From a virus: DNA of 22,344 bases. The number at the start of each line of letters is the position of its first letter. Position 1 is the first letter of the stretch. Positions 19,875-22,344 of this stretch are shown here, one piece after another. Location: the IMG/VR virus record IMGVR_UViG_3300047277_000069, positions 1-22,344 of that record, one strand, 5' to 3'. Both the position numbers and the translations under genes were made by a program. Under the pieces are notes generated by a model. That model was not told the origin of the DNA. It was given only the letters and a program-made list of their open reading frames with translations, and ran no database searches.

Positions 19875-21112
19875 TATAGGAATCCTCCTGATGTTGCAGT
19901 TTGTAGTAATCTACCCGATGCAAAGTCATTCATGTTAAAGTTATCGTGTAAGTTTTTACGACTGTACACTGGTTTTAATGTAATTGATATTGTACTTACT
20001 GCTGGTACACGTGTTGATGTTACAACTGATTTGTATTCCATCTTTTTAGTATCAGCTGTTGCTTTTTTACTGCCCCACTGTGGTGCATATATTTGTCCAG
20101 TAGTTGCATCGGACATATTACCCAACGAATTGTTTACTGATCCTATATTTGCAGGGTCGGCACCGACGATAGATTCTGTCAGAGTTGCTGTAGTTACTGG
20201 AATTTGAATATAATCAACTTCGTTTGGTAGTGTATGAGTAAAACTACTTATTACACAAGGCACATGCGGAAAATAATGACTACCATATCCATCTAAGAAT
20301 ACAATCGGCGGCGGATTACCTGCATTTGCACCACTACCAAAAAACATTTTAGTAGCCGATCTGAAGAAGTATATTGCCGCAAGTAAATATTTGCCTTCAT
20401 CAATTCCCTGTACTGTAAATTCGCCGGTAACTGTAATATCACTTACTTCACTATTTGTATAAAATTGTTGTGAATAGTTACTATGCATTGGTGTTGCTGC
20501 TGAATAATTAGCTATATGCGATACTGCGATACTCGGAGTATACGGAAAAACAACGCCATTTGTTTCTACTAGTGGTTCCATAAGACTATTTGGATTTGGC
20601 CCAACTGCTTTGTAGAATATATCTGATTTGTCAGCTAAACTTATGCGTATTCTCCAGTCATCATCTGACCCTGTACTAGCACCATTTGCAGTTTGAATTC
20701 CAATGACTGGTTCTTTTTGCACTGCCGCTTCTGCTGCATTATCGGGCAATACACTTTTTCTTGCTGTTTCTGATTCAAATGATGCCCCACCACCGCCGGC
20801 ATTCTCTGGAGTTTGTTCGCCATAGTATCCGCCAGCAAAACTAGGCGCAGTACCAACTCCGTCAGTTATAGCAGCAGTTCCGCCAATTGAATCTGTTCCT
20901 GTTAAATATGCACTCGGACTAGATGGATTATAGCCACCACCACTACTTAATGCTTGCTCGCCATTATATCCGCCAGCAAAACTAGGCGCATACGCACCAG
21001 TATAGTTTTGCGGAGCATAAGGGTCGTATCCACCATTGGTAGAATCAACTTGTCCGGGTACGTAACCACCTCTATTATCAAATATTGGTGCGTCTGTAGG
21101 ATTTAGAGCCAT
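19874..21112 (-). CDS. Tail-tube/baseplate junction protein (gp48/gp54-like, tentative)
   Basis: First gene of the minus-strand operon, 412 residues. Residues 1-115 are low-complexity, rich in Gly, Tyr, Pro, Ser and Ala, with APSFAGGYNGEQ and APSFAGGYYGEQ as a clear repeat. The folded part starts near 150 (DDWRIRISLADKSDIFY) and includes NGVVFPYTPSIAVSHIANY, EFTVQGIDEGKYLLAAIYFF, RSATKMFFGSG and SSFTHTLPNEVDYIQIPVTT. This strand-rich pattern fits the tube-initiator/tube-cap group of T4-like phages, and its place before gp53 and the hub agrees. Which of gp48 or gp54 it matches cannot be decided by eye. The start is supported by an AGAGG about 8 bases upstream and by a late-promoter box at 21123-21140. 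It overlaps gp53 by one base. That it is a baseplate/tube protein is fairly sure; the exact name is not. Confidence 0.7.
   Translation of the reverse strand: MALNPTDAPIFDNRGGYVPGQVDSTNGGYDPYAPQNYTGAYAPSFAGGYNGEQALSSGGGYNPSSPSAYLTGTDSIGGTAAITDGVGTAPSFAGGYYGEQTPENAGGGGASFESETARKSVLPDNAAEAAVQKEPVIGIQTANGASTGSDDDWRIRISLADKSDIFYKAVGPNPNSLMEPLVETNGVVFPYTPSIAVSHIANYSAATPMHSNYSQQFYTNSEVSDITVTGEFTVQGIDEGKYLLAAIYFFRSATKMFFGSGANAGNPPPIVFLDGYGSHYFPHVPCVISSFTHTLPNEVDYIQIPVTTATLTESIVGADPANIGSVNNSLGNMSDATTGQIYAPQWGSKKATADTKKMEYKSVVTSTRVPAVSTISITLKPVYSRKNLHDNFNMNDFASGRLLQTATSGGFL
19884..19889 (-). promoter_or_regulatory. Consensus Shine-Dalgarno of gp53
   Basis: A perfect AGGAGG on the minus strand, 9 bases before the gp53 ATG and within the last codons of the 412-residue gene. 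With the TAATG overlap it fixes the gp53 start and is the strongest ribosome-binding site seen in the window. Confidence 0.8.
20826..20849 (-). repeat. 24-bp direct repeat, copy 2 (second in coding order)
   Basis: Identical over 24 bases to 20967-20990, 141 bp away and in the same frame. It encodes the core of APSFAGGYYGE in the Gly/Tyr-rich N-terminal region of the 412-residue protein. Exact DNA identity, including synonymous positions, points to a recent duplication or conversion. Confidence 0.9.
20967..20990 (-). repeat. 24-bp direct repeat, copy 1 (first in coding order)
   Basis: Partner of 20826-20849, encoding the core of APSFAGGYNGE. The 141-bp spacing is 47 codons, so recombination between the copies would remove or add 47 residues without changing frame. 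Confidence 0.9.
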
Positions 21113-21122
21113 AGTAAAACCT

Positions 21123-21140
21123 CTGTTATAGTGTATTTAT
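21123..21140 (-). promoter_or_regulatory. Putative late promoter box of the baseplate operon
   Basis: On the minus strand this reads ATAAATACACTATAACAG. It contains ATAAATA (T4 late consensus TATAAATA) and matches the gp6 box in 17 of 18 bases. It lies 10 bp before the ATG of the 412-residue gene, in the divergent region. Recognition by the gp55 encoded next door is inferred from the T4 model. Confidence 0.65.
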
Positions 21141-21184
21141 TGTCGGAGAAATAGTAGCAGTTAAAGAATAACCGCATAAATAGG

Positions 21185-21213
21185 TTGTATAGCGCAATAC
21201 TATATGTTATAAT
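21185..21213 (+). promoter_or_regulatory. Sigma70-like promoter of gp55
   Basis: TTGTAT at 21185-21190, a 17-base spacer, and a perfect TATAAT at 21208-21213. The expected transcription start is near 21220, giving a short leader with AAAAGGA at 21224-21230 before the ATG at 21241. The -35 matches four of six consensus bases. This suits early or middle expression by unmodified host polymerase. Confidence 0.65.
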
Positions 21214-21240
21214 AATAGAAGTTAAAAGGAATCTATTCAC

Positions 21241-22140
21241 ATGGCACGTAAAGTCAACTATTTAAATAATAAAGACATTTTAAAAGAAATCGCTAAAAGT
21301 AAATTAACATATTGTAGTTTTATTAACAAAGATGTAACTATGTACGATGCTATTGTATTAAATGTAAGTGCAATTACTAAAAAATCCGTAGCAGAAGCTA
21401 GAGCAACAAGAGCAACAAGGCTTGCTAAAGAAGCACAAGAAGCTGAATTATTGCTTGGTAACAAGCGCAAGTTAGATGAATTTGCAATCCCAGTAGAAAA
21501 TATCCCAGTAACAGACATTGTATTCCGTGTTATGACGTGGGAGCATATACCTATTGATGAAGTTAAACAGAAAAAGTCCGACGCTAAAGCACAAGAAGCA
21601 TATGATGAAGATTTGTTTGAAACTGAATACGATGAGCCTGCACCAGTTGTTAAAGTTAAAGGTGCGGTTAAGTACGTTAAACTAAACTTTCCTCCATTCT
21701 TTCATTATTCAGTAACCGACGACTTAACTCCGGTTATTGTCGGCAAGAGTCATTGGAAGGGCGACTTTGAAACTGGTGGCTTTGTTAAGGATCATGGTAG
21801 CATGACGGCTAAGTTAGCTCATATGTTTGTTAAACTATGTGAACGCTATGCTACACGTAGTAACTGGCGTGGTTATACATACAATGATGAGATGCGTTCG
21901 CAAGCATTACTTCAATTAAGTCAAATTGGGCTACAGTTTGATGAATCTAAATCAGACAATCCATTTGCTTATTACACAGCCGCAATTACAAACAGCTTTA
22001 CTCGTGTATTAAACATCGAAAAGCGTAATCAAAACATTCGTGATGACATCTTAGAGATGAATAACTACGCACCGAGCTACACCCGTCAGAATCAAGGCGG
22101 CAGTTGGGGCGGAGGTGGCGGACACGGAGCCGACGAATAG
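21241..22140 (+). CDS. gp55: gp55-like sigma factor for late transcription
   Basis: gp55 replaces the host sigma factor on RNA polymerase and directs it to ATAAATA-type late promoters. The N-terminus (YLNNKDILKEIAKSKLTYCS) matches the start I recall for gp55 of aquatic T4-like phages. The sigma-region-2-like part is at about 187-262: MTAKLAHMFVKLCERYATRS, WRGYTYNDEMRSQALLQLSQ and SDNPFAYYTAAITNSFTRVL. T4 gp55 has the same order (GYT.RD/E.M, K..NPFAYFT). At 299 residues it exceeds T4 gp55 (185); the extra mass includes a charged segment at about 45-140 with DEDLFETEYDEP (123-134). The C-terminus is Gly-rich (GGSWGGGGGHGADE). AAAAGGA lies 10 bases before the ATG and a sigma70-like promoter is directly upstream. 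It is transcribed away from the baseplate operon. Confidence 0.9.
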   Translation: MARKVNYLNNKDILKEIAKSKLTYCSFINKDVTMYDAIVLNVSAITKKSVAEARATRATRLAKEAQEAELLLGNKRKLDEFAIPVENIPVTDIVFRVMTWEHIPIDEVKQKKSDAKAQEAYDEDLFETEYDEPAPVVKVKGAVKYVKLNFPPFFHYSVTDDLTPVIVGKSHWKGDFETGGFVKDHGSMTAKLAHMFVKLCERYATRSNWRGYTYNDEMRSQALLQLSQIGLQFDESKSDNPFAYYTAAITNSFTRVLNIEKRNQNIRDDILEMNNYAPSYTRQNQGGSWGGGGGHGADE

Positions 22141-22157
22141 TTTGGCAATATTTTCTT

Positions 22158-22185
22158 TTGACTTCACTGGGTTAAGTAGTATACA
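22158..22185 (+). promoter_or_regulatory. Putative sigma70-like promoter just before gp47
   Basis: TTGACT at 22158-22163 (five of six consensus bases), a 16-base spacer and TATACA at 22180-22185; TACACT at 22182-22187 with an 18-base spacer is an alternative. It lies in the 53-bp gp55-gp47 gap. The predicted start falls about 0-3 bases before the ATG, so a transcript from here would be nearly leaderless. Confidence 0.4.
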
Positions 22186-22193
22186 CTAACTAT

Positions 22194-22344
22194 ATGGCAA
22201 ATTTATTTAAAAAAGCAGCAGTTCTGACTGACATACACTTCGGGCTTAAAAGCAATAGTATGCAACATAACGAAGATTGTTTAAACTTTGTTAAGTGGTT
22301 TATTACTAAATCTAAAGAAGAAGGTTGTGATGTTTGTTTTATGA
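22194..22344 (+). CDS. gp47: gp47-like recombination nuclease subunit (SbcD/Mre11 family), 3' end outside window
   Basis: The first 50 residues of a calcineurin-type metallophosphoesterase. LTDIHFG at 11-17 supplies the D-x-H metal-binding motif of SbcD, Mre11 and T4 gp47. The following segment (NEDCLNFVKWFITKSKEEGC) is the helix that usually leads to the D-x-x-x-x-x-G-D block, which lies past the edge. With gp46 (Rad50/SbcC-like) it would process DNA ends for recombination-dependent replication. The gp55-gp47 pairing is common in T4-like phages. No Shine-Dalgarno is visible ahead of the ATG; a sigma70-like promoter ends 8 bases upstream. The call rests on a short N-terminus plus context. Confidence 0.8.
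   Translation, partial: MANLFKKAAVLTDIHFGLKSNSMQHNEDCLNFVKWFITKSKEEGCDVCFM

Noticed and set aside
21175-21183. CATAAATAG on the plus strand, a possible late promoter for gp55
   Set aside because: The downstream bases do not match the extended box, and a better sigma70-like promoter is present; such 7-base matches are common in AT-rich DNA.
1-22344. tRNA genes, CRISPR arrays, insertion sequences, integrase or defence islands
   Set aside because: None was recognised by eye; the window is filled by phage structural, transcription and recombination genes. A weak tRNA could be missed without a covariance search.

Overview
This window is part of the genome of a T4-like contractile-tailed phage (Caudoviricetes, myovirus). 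The protein set is closest in style to the T4-like phages of aquatic bacteria (cyanophage/pelagiphage type), going by recalled family features and not by a search. The DNA is AT-rich, genes are packed with gaps of 50 bases or fewer, and almost every gene matches a T4 baseplate, transcription or recombination function. The host is not identifiable; a peptidoglycan-degrading domain on the tail needle fits a Gram-negative host.

Region 1, 1-21112, minus strand: a baseplate operon, read from right to left. The order is a 412-residue tail-tube/baseplate junction protein (gp48/gp54-like, tentative), gp53 (LysM wedge protein), a 1027-residue central hub protein, gp5 (OB-fold plus beta-helix needle, with a lytic-transglycosylase-like domain at its C-terminus), gp25, an enlarged gp6, and one giant structural gene. 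The giant gene starts at 10467 and stays open for 3489 codons to the left edge of the window. I checked its frame line by line and found no stop. A simple search for complete ORFs misses it and makes 1-10467 look empty. Its distal part carries about six FG-GAP-type repeats, the signature of a beta-propeller.

Region 2, 21113-21240: a 128-bp divergent intergenic region. On the minus strand it holds a T4-late-type promoter box driving the baseplate operon. On the plus strand it holds a sigma70-like promoter driving the late sigma factor.

Region 3, 21241-22344, plus strand: gp55, the late-promoter sigma factor, then the start of gp47 (SbcD/Mre11-type nuclease subunit), cut by the right edge.

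How it fits together (inference): gp55 is made early from a host-type promoter and then directs RNA polymerase to ATAAATA-type late promoters. Three near-identical copies of such a box lie before the 412-residue gene, gp6 and the giant gene, so the sigma factor sits head-to-head with the operon it probably activates. No tRNA, CRISPR array, insertion sequence or integrase was seen. Apart from the 128-bp region there is no gene-free stretch over 60 bases.
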